Assembly: GCA_004298905.1 (NCBI GenBank)
Contig: SCTK01000006.1
Location: 124,001-188,000 of the forward strand
DNA: 64,000 nucleotides
Direction: 5' to 3'
Source of the DNA: Burkholderiaceae bacterium
GTDB lineage: Bacteria; Pseudomonadota; Gammaproteobacteria; Burkholderiales; Burkholderiaceae_D
Positions 17,657-26,641 of this stretch are shown piece after piece. Position 1 is the stretch's first letter, and each line of letters opens with the position of its first letter. The notes under the pieces are model-generated. The model ran no database searches and was not told the DNA's origin. It worked only from the letters and a program-made list of their open reading frames with translations. Position numbers and translations under genes: made by a program.

Positions 17657-19951
17657 TTAAACGGCCACCTCATCTGCACGCGGCGATGCCGGCGCGGCTT
17701 CCTCGAAAATCAGTTTGACCTGATCGTCTTCATCCATATCGACGGTGACCTTGCCACCCTCGACCAGTCGGCCGAACAGCAACTCGTCCGCCAGCGCCTT
17801 GCGGATCGTGTCCTGAATCAGGCGTGCCATTGGCCGCGCACCCATCAGCGGATCAAACCCTTTCTTGGCCAGATGGTGTTTGAGCGCATCGGTGAAAATC
17901 GCTTCGACTTTCTTCTCGTGCAACTGTTCTTCCAGTTGCATCAGGAATTTGTCGACCACGCGCAGAATGATTTCTTCGTCCAGCGCCTTGAAGGAGATGA
18001 TCGAATCCAGCCGGTTGCGGAATTCCGGCGTGAACATGCGTTTGATTTCCACCATCTCATCGCCGGCCGTATGCGATTCGGCAAAACCGATGCCGCGTTT
18101 TTGCAAGGCTTCGGCACCGGCATTGGTGGTCATGATCAGGATCACATTGCGGAAGTCGGCTTTGCGGCCATTGTTATCCGTCAGCGTGCCATGATCCATC
18201 ACCTGCAACAGGATGTTGAAAATATCCGGGTGGGCTTTCTCGATTTCATCGAGCAACAGCACCGCGTGTGGTTTCTTGGTGACCGCTTCGGTCAGCAACC
18301 CACCCTGGTCGTAACCCACATAGCCGGGGGGCGCACCGATCAGGCGTGAGACGGCGTGGCGTTCCATGTATTCGGACATGTCGAAACGAATCAACTCGAC
18401 GCCGAGCACGAAGGCCAGTTGTTTTGCCACCTCGGTCTTGCCCACCCCGGTCGGGCCGGAGAACAGGAAAGCGCCAATCGGTTTGTCGGGTTTGCCCAGC
18501 CCGGAACGCGACATCTTGATGGCGCTGGAGAGCGCTTCGATGGCGGGATCCTGACCGAACACGACATTTTTCAAATCGCGTTCCAGATGCGACAGTTGCT
18601 GACGGTCGTCGGTGGACACGCTTTGCGGCGGAATGCGCGCCATCTTGACGACGATTTCCTCGATCTCAGCCTTGCCGATGATTTTTTTCTGCTTCGCCTT
18701 GGGCAGAATGCGCTGCGCGGCACCGGCCTCATCGATCACGTCGATGGCCTTGTCCGGCAAGTGGCGATCATTGATGAATTTGGCCGACAGTTCCGCCGCC
18801 GCCGTCAGCGCATTGGCCGCATATTTGACGCCGTGATGTTCCTCGAAGCGCGTTTTCAGGCCGCGCAGAATTTCAATCGTCTGCGCCACGCTCGGCTCAT
18901 TGACGTCGATTTTCTGGAAGCGGCGCGACAGCGCGTGATCTTTTTCGAAGATGCCGCGGAACTCATTGTAGGTGGTCGCGCCGATGCACTTGATCTGGCC
19001 CGAAGACAGCGCAGGTTTCAAGAGATTGGAGGCGTCCAGCGTACCGCCGGAAGCCGAACCGGCGCCGATCAGCGTGTGAATTTCGTCGATGAACAGCACG
19101 GCGTTTTCGGTTTCGCGCAATTGCTTGAGCACGGCTTTCAGGCGCTGCTCGAAATCGCCGCGATACTTGGTGCCGGCCAGCAGCGCGCCCATGTCGAGCG
19201 CATAAACCACGGCCGTGCTCAGAATTTCGGGCACATTGTTTTCGACGATGCGCCAGGCCAGTCCTTCCGCGATCGCGGTCTTGCCGACACCGGCTTCGCC
19301 GACCAGCAGCGGGTTGTTCTTGCGGCGGCGGCACAGCACCTGAATCACGCGCTCGACTTCTTCCTCGCGCCCAATCAAGGGATCGATGCGGCCATCGCGC
19401 GCCTGCTGGTTGAGGTTGAGGGTGTACTGATCCAGCGCCGTCTGTTGCGGCGCTGCGCCTTCCACTTCGGCTTCGGGCGACTCGCCCTCGGCCTTGTTCG
19501 GCGGCGGTTGCGTCGATTTAGTGATGCCGTGGGAAATAAAATTGACCACGTCCAACCGCGTCACGCCCTGCTGTTGCAGATAGTAGACCGCATGCGAATC
19601 CTTCTCGCCGAAAATCGCCACCAGCACATTGGCGCCGGTGACTTCCTTCTTGCCGTTACCGGACGACTGAACATGCATGATGGCGCGCTGAATCACGCGC
19701 TGAAAGCCCAGCGTCGGCTGGGTATCGACTTCATCGACACCGGCCACGATGGGCGTGTTGTCGCGAATGAAGTTGGTCAGGCTGCGGCGCAGATCCTCGA
19801 CATTGCACGCGCAGGCGCGCAGCACGGCAACCGCGCTGGCATTGTTCAGCAGGGCCAGCAACAGGTGCTCGACCGTGATGAACTCGTGGCGTTGCTGCCG
19901 GGCTTCGACAAACGCCATGTGCAAACTGACTTCCAATTCCTGCGCAATCAT
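17657..19951 (-). CDS. clpA: ATP-dependent Clp protease ATP-binding subunit ClpA
   Basis: AAA+ unfoldase that feeds substrates, including N-end-rule proteins delivered by ClpS, into ClpP. 764 aa from ATG 19951, preceded by GGAGGAAAT. Clp N domain about 1-145; an acidic linker; AAA module 1 with Walker [14 protein letters not shown] and Walker [13 protein letters not shown] module 2 with Walker [14 protein letters not shown] and [13 protein letters not shown]. There is no ClpB-type middle coiled coil, which separates it from ClpB. A GIGF tripeptide loop after [13 protein letters not shown] matches the ClpP-docking loop. The ATG overlaps the clpS stop as ATGA, so the adaptor and unfoldase are translationally coupled. 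Confidence 0.97.
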   Translation of the reverse strand: MIAQELEVSLHMAFVEARQQRHEFITVEHLLLALLNNASAVAVLRACACNVEDLRRSLTNFIRDNTPIVAGVDEVDTQPTLGFQRVIQRAIMHVQSSGNGKKEVTGANVLVAIFGEKDSHAVYYLQQQGVTRLDVVNFISHGITKSTQPPPNKAEGESPEAEVEGAAPQQTALDQYTLNLNQQARDGRIDPLIGREEEVERVIQVLCRRRKNNPLLVGEAGVGKTAIAEGLAWRIVENNVPEILSTAVVYALDMGALLAGTKYRGDFEQRLKAVLKQLRETENAVLFIDEIHTLIGAGSASGGTLDASNLLKPALSSGQIKCIGATTYNEFRGIFEKDHALSRRFQKIDVNEPSVAQTIEILRGLKTRFEEHHGVKYAANALTAAAELSAKFINDRHLPDKAIDVIDEAGAAQRILPKAKQKKIIGKAEIEEIVVKMARIPPQSVSTDDRQQLSHLERDLKNVVFGQDPAIEALSSAIKMSRSGLGKPDKPIGAFLFSGPTGVGKTEVAKQLAFVLGVELIRFDMSEYMERHAVSRLIGAPPGYVGYDQGGLLTEAVTKKPHAVLLLDEIEKAHPDIFNILLQVMDHGTLTDNNGRKADFRNVILIMTTNAGAEALQKRGIGFAESHTAGDEMVEIKRMFTPEFRNRLDSIISFKALDEEIILRVVDKFLMQLEEQLHEKKVEAIFTDALKHHLAKKGFDPLMGARPMARLIQDTIRKALADELLFGRLVEGGKVTVDMDEDDQVKLIFEEAAPASPRADEVAV

Positions 19952-20268
19952 ATTTCCTCCATCACACACTGCAGCGGATGCTGATTCAGCCGCGCGTGTT
20001 CACTCACCTGATCCACTTTGGTGGCGGCAATATCCCGTGGATACACGCCACACACGCCCCTTCCTTCCCGATGCACCTTGAACATGATCTGAGTTGATTG
20101 CTCAAGATCCTTGCCAAAGAAACGCTGCAACACATCCACCACAAACTCCATCGGGGTAAAGTCGTCGTTCAGCAGCACTACCTGATACAGGTGGGGCGGC
20201 GGTGACCGCGTTTCCTGTTCCTGCAGTACAGTATCTTCTCCCGGTTTGATACTTGCTCGACTTGTCAT
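19948..20268 (-). CDS. clpS: ATP-dependent Clp protease adaptor ClpS
   Basis: Small adaptor that binds N-degron residues and delivers the proteins to ClpA. 106 aa, with an unstructured N-terminal extension (about 1-26) and the core [20 protein letters not shown] followed by [20 protein letters not shown], which carries the N-degron pocket residues (NDD, and the His/Met helix positions). The stop overlaps the clpA start by the ATGA arrangement. Confidence 0.96.
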   Translation of the reverse strand: MTSRASIKPGEDTVLQEQETRSPPPHLYQVVLLNDDFTPMEFVVDVLQRFFGKDLEQSTQIMFKVHREGRGVCGVYPRDIAATKVDQVSEHARLNQHPLQCVMEEI

Positions 20269-20712
20269 GCGTTGATTCTAACCTTATCCAATCTTGGAAC
20301 GATAGGACAAATAGAACAGAATTTTTACGGTGCTCGTTTTATACAGTGCGTCGCTCGCATCACCATCTCGCTTACTGCATATATCGTCTATTTGCGCATA
20401 TTTTCAATACTCGGAAACAATCACTTACACTCGAAAAGCATGTCAATTCGGCATTTCATCCCGCTCGTCGAACTTTTTTTGCCGTTCCAGCAACAATTTC
20501 CCGTCCCGGGGCCTTGACAAGCCGCCAGCTCAGCACAACAATGCGTGCAGATTTGGGCAAGTTTCAGGGTCTTGGTTTATACCGGCAATTGACTTGGCAA
20601 ATTGGCTGAGTCGTCGTTGGGAGGGTGGAGAACACCGTCCTGCATGGATGAAAATAATTTCTACCGCGCGACCGACTCATTTTCTTTTTTAATGTTTTAG
20701 GAAGGTCGTAGC
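20269..20712 (+). promoter_or_regulatory. Intergenic region with clpS and cspA promoters; long cspA leader
   Basis: 444 bases between divergent clpS and cspA, noticeably AT-rich near 20300-20450. A plausible cspA promoter is TTGACA (20514-20519), a 17-base spacer, then AACAAT (20537-20542), which would give a leader of about 160 nt before the ATG at 20713, the length typical for temperature-sensing csp leaders. The ribosome site AGGAAGG is at 20699-20705. Promoter choice is by eye only. Confidence 0.45.
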
Positions 20713-20919
20713 ATGGCAACTGGTACCGTGAAATGGTTCAATGACTCCAAGGGTTTTGGTTTCATTACCCCTGACGATGGCGGCGAAGATTTGTTCGCAC
20801 ATTTTTCCGCCATTCAAATGAACGGTTTTAAAACCCTCAAAGAAGGTCAGAAAGTGTCGTTCGAGGTCGTTCAAGGCCCGAAAGGCAAGCAAGCCTCCAA
20901 TATCCAGTCTGCGGCCTAA
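20713..20919 (+). CDS. Cold-shock protein (CspA family)
   Basis: Single cold-shock domain of 68 aa that binds single-stranded RNA/DNA and melts mRNA structure. RNP1 is KGFGFITP and RNP2 is LFAHFSAI; it begins with the usual [10 protein letters not shown]. Strong ribosome site AGGAAGG eight bases upstream. Preceded by a long leader and followed by a strong terminator, so it is monocistronic. Which csp paralogue it is cannot be told from one copy. Confidence 0.97.
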   Translation: MATGTVKWFNDSKGFGFITPDDGGEDLFAHFSAIQMNGFKTLKEGQKVSFEVVQGPKGKQASNIQSAA

Positions 20920-20958
20920 GCTGCATACTGTTGTCCTGAATTTACTTCAGGGCATATA

Positions 20959-20990
20959 AAAAGCCCCGCCATTGCTGGCGGGGCTTTTTT
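20959..20990. terminator. Rho-independent terminator of the csp gene (bidirectional with icd)
   Basis: AAAAGCCCCGCC - ATTGCT - GGCGGGGCTTTTTT: an eight-pair GC stem with A tract and T tract on either side; serves the convergent csp and icd transcripts. Confidence 0.93.
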
Positions 20991-21016
20991 ATTGGCAAGC
21001 AAGTAGCGTAACCGCT

Positions 21017-22270
21017 CTACATGAACTTGATCATCTGCTTGCCAAAAGCGGAACAGGATACCTGGGTCGCGCCTTCCATCAGACGGGCAAAGTCATAGGT
21101 CACCACCTTGGATTGAATCGCACCGTTCATACTCTTGATGATCAGATCGGCCGCTTCAAACCAGCCCATGTGACGCAGCATCATTTCGGCCGACAGAATC
21201 AGTGAACCTGGGTTCACATAGTCCTTGCCAGCGTACTTCGGCGCGGTGCCGTGGGTGGCTTCAAACATCGCCACGGAATCCGACAGGTTGGCGCCGGGAG
21301 CAATCCCGATCCCGCCGACCTGGGCAGCCAGGGCATCGGAAATATAGTCACCATTCAGGTTCAGCGTCGCGATCACGCTGTACTCTTCCGGGCGCAGCAG
21401 GATCTGCTGCAGGAAGGCATCGGCAATCGCATCCTTGATGATGATGTCCTTGCCGGTTTTCGGGTTCTTGAATTTGCACCATGGACCGCCATCGATCAGC
21501 TCAGCGCCAAACTCTTTCTGTGCCAGTGCATAGGCCCAGTCACGGAAGCCACCTTCGGTGTATTTCATGATGTTGCCCTTGTGGACAATCGTCATGCTCG
21601 GCTTGTCATTGTCGATGGTGTACTGGATCGCCTTGCGTACCAGACGTTCGGTACCTTCGCGCGACACCGGCTTGATACCGATCCCGGAACTTTCCGGGAA
21701 ACGGATTTTCTTGACACCCATTTCCTTGACCAGAAAATTGATCACTTTTTTCGCCTGCTCGGATTCGGCTTCCCATTCGATACCGGCGTAAATGTCCTCG
21801 GAGTTCTCGCGGAAAATCACCATGTCGGTTTTTTCCGGCTGCTTGACCGGCGAAGGCACACCTTCGAAATAACGCACCGGGCGCAGACAGACATAGAGGT
21901 CGAGTTCCTGGCGCAACGCGACGTTCAATGAACGGATGCCGCCACCCACGGGGGTGGTCAAGGGGCCCTTGATCGAGACCACATAATCCTTCAGCACTTT
22001 CAGGGTTTCTTCCGGCAGCCAGACATCCGGGCCGTACACTTTGGTGGATTTTTCACCGGCATAAATTTCCATCCAGGAAATCTTGCGTTTGCCGCCATAG
22101 GCTTTTGCCACCGCCGCATCGACCACGTCGATCATCACCGGCGTAATATCAACGCCGGTACCATCGCCTTCCAGACAGGGGATGATGGGCTGGTCGGGAA
22201 CGTTCAGAGAATAATCGGCATTGACCGTGATTTTTGCGCCTGTCGCAGGCACCTTGATGTGCTGGTACAT
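21017..22270 (-). CDS. icd: Isocitrate dehydrogenase, NADP-dependent
   Basis: TCA-cycle enzyme converting isocitrate to 2-oxoglutarate with NADP+. 417 aa, normal for the E. coli-type homodimer. Signatures: [15 protein letters not shown], the substrate/phosphorylation segment [24 protein letters not shown] with the regulatory serine, [15 protein letters not shown], and [29 protein letters not shown] lies nine bases before the ATG. An 18-base element with a perfect 12-base palindrome (22293-22304) sits 18-35 bases before the start codon and recurs upstream of the DUF3579 gene. Confidence 0.97.
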   Translation of the reverse strand: MYQHIKVPATGAKITVNADYSLNVPDQPIIPCLEGDGTGVDITPVMIDVVDAAVAKAYGGKRKISWMEIYAGEKSTKVYGPDVWLPEETLKVLKDYVVSIKGPLTTPVGGGIRSLNVALRQELDLYVCLRPVRYFEGVPSPVKQPEKTDMVIFRENSEDIYAGIEWEAESEQAKKVINFLVKEMGVKKIRFPESSGIGIKPVSREGTERLVRKAIQYTIDNDKPSMTIVHKGNIMKYTEGGFRDWAYALAQKEFGAELIDGGPWCKFKNPKTGKDIIIKDAIADAFLQQILLRPEEYSVIATLNLNGDYISDALAAQVGGIGIAPGANLSDSVAMFEATHGTAPKYAGKDYVNPGSLILSAEMMLRHMGWFEAADLIIKSMNGAIQSKVVTYDFARLMEGATQVSCSAFGKQMIKFM

Positions 22271-22287
22271 GTAGTCTCTCCAGAAAG

Positions 22288-22305
22288 TTATATCTTATAT
22301 AAGAC
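22288..22305 (-). promoter_or_regulatory. Palindromic element upstream of icd
   Basis: Contains the perfect palindrome TCTTATATAAGA (22293-22304). The complete 18 bases TTATATCTTATATAAGAC are repeated at 32573-32590 in the same orientation relative to the downstream minus-strand gene. On the minus strand a -10-like TATAAC overlaps its edge. Probable operator of an unidentified regulator. Confidence 0.6.
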
Positions 22306-22435
22306 ATAAGAGCGCGGATTATGCCTGAATATGCCTGAATTTTCTCGCGCATTCCTGCTGCTGCAATCCTTTATCGGAACGCGGGGAAGAAAGTTGAAAC
22401 AACCGCTTGGCGGGGCTACCCCAGTAAGGCAGGCT

Positions 22436-22700
22436 CAGAATGGCAACCATTTTTCGCCCATTGCGCGCTCCACCGTCCAAACCGCTGCGATCAGGGCAAT
22501 TTATGATCGAACCGGCTTGTAGCACTCCCTCACGATAGAACAGAGAATGGCGTAACCAAAATGCCAGCGGAATCAATATCAACACCAGAGTCAACTGACC
22601 CAGCTCGACTCCGATGTTGAAACTGGCTAACGCCAAGGCCAGCAGCCCCGTCGGCAGCTCCAGATCGACCAGCACCGCCGCAAAACCGAAGCCGGTTTGC
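22436..22700 (-). pseudogene. Remnant of a HupE/UreJ-family membrane protein gene
   Basis: Minus-strand translation starting near 22700 reads FPQTGFGFAAVLVDLELPTG and continues LALASFNIGVELGQLTLVLILIPLAFWL, which is the C-terminal half of HupE/UreJ_2 membrane proteins (putative metal transporters). After GSII (about 22505) the frame shifts: the +1 frame carries the family-like end IALIAAVWTVERAMGEKWLPF and stops at 22436-22438. The N-terminal half is not found upstream, where in-frame stops occur. So the gene is truncated and frameshifted. The rest of 22271-22994 has no other recognisable gene. Confidence 0.7.
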
Positions 22701-22994
22701 GGGAAGTCGGGCTAGTCGCCGTGACGGTGTTGCAGGTCGCTTGTTTGGATCACTAAACTGCGCACACTGCGCCTGACCAGGGACTTGGCGCTTGCTTTTT
22801 GAGCGCCCAGTCGATTGGCCATGCAGAGCTAGCCTTGCAAGCATAGACCCCACTCGCACTCCCGAAATAAGTGTTAACAGGCCCTAACAGCGCCAAAATA
22901 ATTCTCGCGGGATTGTCAACCGAACCTATAGATACGCGTTCTACCTCAGGACAGACGAATGTCTGTGCATCCCAAATCTCTTGAGGAGTTACAA

Positions 22995-23195
22995 ATGAGC
23001 AAATTGTTGTCTATTCTGGTTGCCTCCCTGTTCGCAGCTTCGACCGCATTCGTTTCCGCTCCGGCCGTTGCTGCCGATGCTGGCGCTGATGCCCCTAAAG
23101 CCGAAGCCAAAGCACCCGTAAAAAAACATGTCAAGAAAGCCGGCAAGAAAAAAGCCGCCAAGAAAACCGAAGAGAAAGACGCTGCCACGAAATAA
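22995..23195 (+). CDS. Small secreted Lys/Ala-rich protein
   Basis: 66 aa from ATG 22995, with GAGGAG seven bases upstream; an in-frame ATG at 22959 lacks a ribosome site. A signal peptide (KLLSILVASLFAASTAFVSAPAVAA) precedes a very basic tail of Lys-Lys-x repeats (VKKHVKKAGKKKAAKKTEEK). Function unknown. Such short cationic periplasmic proteins are common in Burkholderiales and may bind nucleic acid, polyphosphate or the cell surface; nothing in the sequence decides. It has its own terminator. Confidence 0.75.
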   Translation: MSKLLSILVASLFAASTAFVSAPAVAADAGADAPKAEAKAPVKKHVKKAGKKKAAKKTEEKDAATK

Positions 23196-23220
23196 ATCGT
23201 CGCACAGCTTTTCCAGATAG

Positions 23221-23244
23221 GGCAGACTACGGTCTGCCTTTTTT
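23221..23244 (+). terminator. Rho-independent terminator of the small Lys-rich protein gene
   Basis: GGCAGAC - TACG - GTCTGCC followed by TTTTTT. The next start codon (23245) abuts the T tract. Confidence 0.88.
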
Positions 23245-23724
23245 ATGACACACAAAATGACCCTACAGTACTGGCCCTATCGATGGCCGACATTATTGTC
23301 GAGCGCACTGATATCCACCCTTTTGCTGCTACCAATAGGCGCCGCCAGCGGACAAGGTCTCCCAATACTGCGCCTGCAGGCAGGCATCCATCTGATCACT
23401 GCCGAAGTGGCCGGCACCGACGCCACCCGGCAACGCGGGCTGATGTACCGCGACAAACTCGAGCCCAATCAGGGCATGTTGTTTGTGTTCGAAGAAAAAG
23501 CCTTGCACTGCTTCTGGATGCGCAACACCAAAATCCCGCTCTCGATTGCCTTTCTGGCTGACGACGGCACCATCGTCAATATTGCCGATATGCAGCCCTT
23601 CACCGAAAACAGTCACTGCGCGCAGAAAGCCGTCGGATTGGCTCTGGAAATGCAGCAGGGCTGGTTCAGGCAGCGTGGCATCAAGCCCGGCATGAAACTG
23701 GGTGGCTTTGCCCAGAAGCAATAA
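23245..23724 (+). CDS. DUF192-family secreted protein
   Basis: 159 aa: an N-terminal signal/anchor (LLSSALISTLLLLPIGAASG) followed by the DUF192 domain, recognised by RQRGLMYRDKLEPNQGMLFVFEE, FWMRNTKIPLSIAFLADDGTIVNI and the terminal VGLALEMQQGWFRQRGIKPGMKL. Biochemical function of the family is unknown. ATG 23245 follows directly on the terminator of the previous gene without a visible ribosome site; ATG 23257 is an alternative. A strong bidirectional terminator follows. Confidence 0.87.
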   Translation: MTHKMTLQYWPYRWPTLLSSALISTLLLLPIGAASGQGLPILRLQAGIHLITAEVAGTDATRQRGLMYRDKLEPNQGMLFVFEEKALHCFWMRNTKIPLSIAFLADDGTIVNIADMQPFTENSHCAQKAVGLALEMQQGWFRQRGIKPGMKLGGFAQKQ

Positions 23725-23726
23725 AA

Positions 23727-23757
23727 AAACCGCACCCTCAGGTGCGGTTTTTTTGTG
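23727..23757. terminator. Bidirectional terminator between DUF192 and puuD-like genes
   Basis: AAAAACCGCACC - CTCA - GGTGCGGTTTTTTT: eight-pair stem with A and T tracts on both sides. Confidence 0.92.
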
Positions 23758-23781
23758 TGGCTGCCTGTGAACTTCCGGGTT

Positions 23782-24285
23782 TCAGAAAAACACGGCCTTG
23801 CCGATTGCCAGGTTGCTGGCGGTCATGAAGAACAACATCGGGATCGACAGCATGGTGTTGGTGCGCGAAGCAAGGAAAGCGACGCGGCGCGCCTTGTTTT
23901 TCTCTTCATCGCTGGCTGGCACGATACCCAGAATTTTCTTCTGGTTCGGCCAGATCAACACCCAGACATTGAACAGCATGATGGTGCCGAGCCAGGCGCC
24001 CATGCCGATCGGGGCGTAAGCACCCTGAAAGGTCAACGCTGCGACAATGTTGCTGCCCAGCAGGGTTGCCCCTGCCAGCCACGTCACCAGCGCCGCCCAG
24101 CGGAAGAACAACAATGCGCGAGGGGCTACATGCTTGCTGATGCCGGCCGCAGTGCCGTCGGCACCGGCGGCCTTCATGGCCGCGACTTGCACGAAGTTGA
24201 AGTAGTACAGCAGGCCGATCCACATCACACCGGCACCGACGTGCAACCAGCGGCCCAAACCTTTAATAAGCAATGCCATTTCCAT
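23782..24285 (-). CDS. PuuD-type (urate hydroxylase N-terminal domain) membrane protein
   Basis: 167 aa integral membrane protein with four to five hydrophobic segments. The N-terminal GRWLHVGAGVMWIGLLYYFNFVQ and the later FFRWAALVTWLAGATLLG and GAWLGTIMLFNVWVLIWPNQKKILG match the membrane domain annotated as urate hydroxylase PuuD. The C-terminal cytochrome c domain of bona fide PuuD is absent, so a urate-oxidising role is doubtful; a haem-related membrane role is possible from the conserved histidines. GGAG precedes the ATG by eight bases and overlaps the stop of a 34-codon gene upstream, with which it is co-transcribed. Confidence 0.75.
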   Translation of the reverse strand: MEMALLIKGLGRWLHVGAGVMWIGLLYYFNFVQVAAMKAAGADGTAAGISKHVAPRALLFFRWAALVTWLAGATLLGSNIVAALTFQGAYAPIGMGAWLGTIMLFNVWVLIWPNQKKILGIVPASDEEKNKARRVAFLASRTNTMLSIPMLFFMTASNLAIGKAVFF

Positions 24286-24295
24286 GAGATTCTCC

Positions 24296-24400
24296 TTAGG
24301 CTGCTGCGACGATGAAATGTTTGACGACGTAAAACAGCACGACGGTAATGACCAGGCCGGAAATCACCGTGCCCCATAGACTGTCCAATGGATTTTTCAT
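24296..24400 (-). CDS. 34-residue single-pass membrane peptide
   Basis: Minus-strand ATG at 24400 preceded by GAGGAAGGGG; reads MKNPLDSLWGTVISGLVI and continues through a hydrophobic helix to KHFIVAAA, with TAA at 24298-24296. The stop forms part of the ribosome site (TAAGGAG) of the PuuD-type gene starting ten bases later, so the two are coupled. Size and topology resemble the small accessory subunits of membrane oxidases (for example CcoQ-like), but this is only an analogy. Confidence 0.65.
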   Translation of the reverse strand: MKNPLDSLWGTVISGLVITVVLFYVVKHFIVAAA

Positions 24401-24482
24401 GGAATGCCCCTTCCTCTGTGAATTGTCTGACGTTTTTGAACGAATTTTTGCTCGAACAACAGCGCGCAGTCTATCAAAAAAC

Positions 24483-25700
24483 TCAGGGCGCTTTCACTTC
24501 CGCGTCAAGTTGGCCCTGCGCCAACGTGATCGCAATCGACTGCCCCGGCAGTACCTGTGCGGCCGATCGCACCACCTGCCCGGCCGCGTCACGCACGATG
24601 CTGTAACCGCGCTCCAGCGTGTTGTGTGGATTGAGCAGCGTGAGCAATTGCTGCTGCTGCACCAATTGAACCTGCCGCTGCGTGAGTTGCCGCGCCATGC
24701 TTGCCTGCAACAGTGCGCGCCATTGCCCCAAGCGCTCTTGCTGCCGCTGCAATTGCTGCTGCGGCGTAGGCAAACGACGTTGCAGGTAATCGAGCCGCTG
24801 CGCCGCATTCTGCACACCACGGCGTTGCAGACCCTGCAAGCGCTGCGCGAGTTGTTGCAATTGCGCCTGCAAAACCGTGCGTTGCTGGGTGGCCAGTTCG
24901 GCCGCCGCCGTGGGCGTGGGTGCGCGCAGGTCGGCAGCAAAATCGGCGAGGGTGAAATCGGTCTCGTGTCCGACCCCGCTCACCACCGGAATCGCGCTTT
25001 GCGCAATCGCCCGCGTCAACACCTCGTCATTGAACGCCCACAAATCTTCCAGACTGCCGCCACCGCGCACCAACAGCAGCACATCGCACTCGGCACGCCG
25101 GTTGGCGGTTTCCAGGGCACGCAACAACTGCGGCGGCGCCTCCACGCCTTGTACCGGCGACGGGTAGATGAACACCGGGATCTGCGGCGCTCGACGCCAC
25201 AACGCCGTCAAGACATCCTGCAGCGCCGCTGCCTGCGGCGAACTGATAATGCCGATGGCGCGCGGATGAGCAGGCAAGACGCGCTTGCGCGCGGCGTCGA
25301 ACCAGCCTTCTCTGGCCAACTTGTCCTTGCGCGCCAGAAATTGTTCATACAAGCTGCCGCGCCCGGCCTGCCGCAAGACTTCGACATTCAACTGAAATTC
25401 TCCGCGCGCCTGATAGAGGCTGACCAGCACGCGCGCTTCCACCGCATCGCCTTCGCGCGGCTGCCAGTCGAGGCTCTGATTGCGACCGCGAAACATCACC
25501 GCCTTCACCTGCGCACCGTCATCCTTGAGGGTGAAATACCAGTGACCACTGGCGGCGCGGGTCAGATTGGAAATTTCGCCGGATACCCACAGCAGCGGGA
25601 AGCTTCGTTCCAGCAGGCCAGAAACGACGCGGTTCAAATCAGAAATTGTCAGGACAGTGGGCTTGCCTGCTGTCTCTGAACTGTCAAAAATTGTATTCAT
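24483..25700 (-). CDS. xseA: Exodeoxyribonuclease VII large subunit
   Basis: Catalytic subunit of ExoVII, which degrades single-stranded DNA processively with XseB. 405 aa from ATG 25700. OB-fold N terminus (LLWVSGEISNLTRAASGHWYFTLKD), nuclease core with IGIISSPQAAALQDV, VLLLVRGGGSLEDLWAFNDE and PVVSGVGHETDFTLADFAADLRAPTPTAAAE, then a long Gln-rich coiled coil (about 285-370) and the C-terminal segment NPHNTLERGYSIVRD. No xseB is nearby. Divergent from exbB across a 330-base region with DnaA-box-like sequences. Confidence 0.96.
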   Translation of the reverse strand: MNTIFDSSETAGKPTVLTISDLNRVVSGLLERSFPLLWVSGEISNLTRAASGHWYFTLKDDGAQVKAVMFRGRNQSLDWQPREGDAVEARVLVSLYQARGEFQLNVEVLRQAGRGSLYEQFLARKDKLAREGWFDAARKRVLPAHPRAIGIISSPQAAALQDVLTALWRRAPQIPVFIYPSPVQGVEAPPQLLRALETANRRAECDVLLLVRGGGSLEDLWAFNDEVLTRAIAQSAIPVVSGVGHETDFTLADFAADLRAPTPTAAAELATQQRTVLQAQLQQLAQRLQGLQRRGVQNAAQRLDYLQRRLPTPQQQLQRQQERLGQWRALLQASMARQLTQRQVQLVQQQQLLTLLNPHNTLERGYSIVRDAAGQVVRSAAQVLPGQSIAITLAQGQLDAEVKAP

Positions 25701-26030
25701 GCGTGTTTCACACCCGAACCTATCCACAGATGTAGCTATATGGTAATTTTTCTGAAACATGCCGTAAGGCTTTTACCTACACAACTAAGTTATTGTTTTA
25801 TATAAATAATTAACACAACCTCAGGAAAAATTCCGGATATTTTGCAGTCTGCGCATGCTGCATGGCAACATGCGTATCGAACTATGCACAGATTTATCCA
25901 CAGCACCAGCGGATCGCCGGATCGAGTTGAGCCACAGGCCAAAGCAGGCTACAGTTCGCCTGCACATCATCACGTGCAGACGCGCAGAATACGCGCCGGT
26001 GCACCCAATTTTTCGACACGAGGCACAATT
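25701..26030. promoter_or_regulatory. xseA/exbB intergenic region with DnaA-box-like 9-mers
   Basis: Three 9-mers in the same orientation match or nearly match the DnaA consensus: CTATCCACA (25720-25728, one mismatch), CTATGCACA (25882-25890, one mismatch) and TTATCCACA (25894-25902, perfect). The last two lie 12 bases apart, start to start. An AT-rich stretch (about 25738-25815) lies between the first and the second. Promoters for xseA and exbB must also be here. No origin gene (dnaA, dnaN, parAB pair) is adjacent. Confidence 0.45.
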
Positions 26031-26633
26031 TTGTTCAGCATCATTCTAGCCGCAGGCTGGCCGATCTGGCCTTTGCTGGCCGCTTCCATTCTCGCCCTGG
26101 CATTGATTATTGAACGTTCCATGGCGCTGCGCCCGGAAAAAATTCTCCCGGCTACACTGGTCGGCGAAGTGCTCAACCTGCAACGCCAGAAGCTGATCAA
26201 TCCCGATATCCTGAAAAAGCTGGAGCAAAACTCTCCACTGGGTCGTGTGCTGGCAGCGGCGTTGCGCTACGAAAAAGCCAACCGCGATGCGATGAAGGAA
26301 GCCGTTGAAGAAGCCGGTCGTGCCGCGACCCATGAACTGGAGCGCTTTCTCACCACGCTGGGCACCATCGCTTCGACCGCACCGTTGATGGGGCTGTTCG
26401 GCACGGTGATCGGCATGATCGAAATTTTCGGCGCGCAGGGGCCCACGGGCACCAGCCCACAGCAACTGGCGCACGGCATCTCGGTCGCGCTGTACAACAC
26501 AGCCTTTGGCTTGGTGATTGCGATCCCGACCTTGATTGCTTACCGTCATTTCCGCGCCAAGGTGGACAGCTTCGTGGTCGAGATGGAGCAGCGCTCAATC
26601 CACTTCATCGACAACCTGCATCCCCCTCGCTGA
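26031..26633 (+). CDS. exbB: MotA/TolQ/ExbB proton channel family protein
   Basis: Inner-membrane component of a proton-driven energy transducer (ExbB-ExbD). The TTG at 26031 is preferred because GAGG lies seven bases before it and the protein then begins directly with FSIILAAGWPIWPLLAASIL; an in-frame ATG at 25842 would add 63 residues without family similarity. 200 aa. TM1 near the start, a cytoplasmic loop, and the channel segments TAPLMGLFGTVIGMIEIF and AFGLVIAIPTLIAYRHF. exbD follows eight bases downstream. In this position in Burkholderiales the pair precedes lpxK. Confidence 0.9.
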   Translation: MFSIILAAGWPIWPLLAASILALALIIERSMALRPEKILPATLVGEVLNLQRQKLINPDILKKLEQNSPLGRVLAAALRYEKANRDAMKEAVEEAGRAATHELERFLTTLGTIASTAPLMGLFGTVIGMIEIFGAQGPTGTSPQQLAHGISVALYNTAFGLVIAIPTLIAYRHFRAKVDSFVVEMEQRSIHFIDNLHPPR

Positions 26634-26641
26634 GCGCTGCC

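Noticed and set aside
18356-19984. Long plus-strand open frame (about 540 codons) opposite clpA
   Set aside because: It mirrors the codon bias of clpA, lacks any family motif and ribosome site, and is entirely antisense to a certain gene.
25842-26030. Upstream ATG extension of exbB
   Set aside because: The added residues have no ExbB similarity and the DNA carries DnaA-box-like sequences; the TTG at 26031 has a ribosome site and fits the family start.
25701-26030. Replication origin at the DnaA-box cluster
   Set aside because: No dnaA, dnaN, gyrB, rpmH or parAB context and only three boxes; a regulatory site is more likely.
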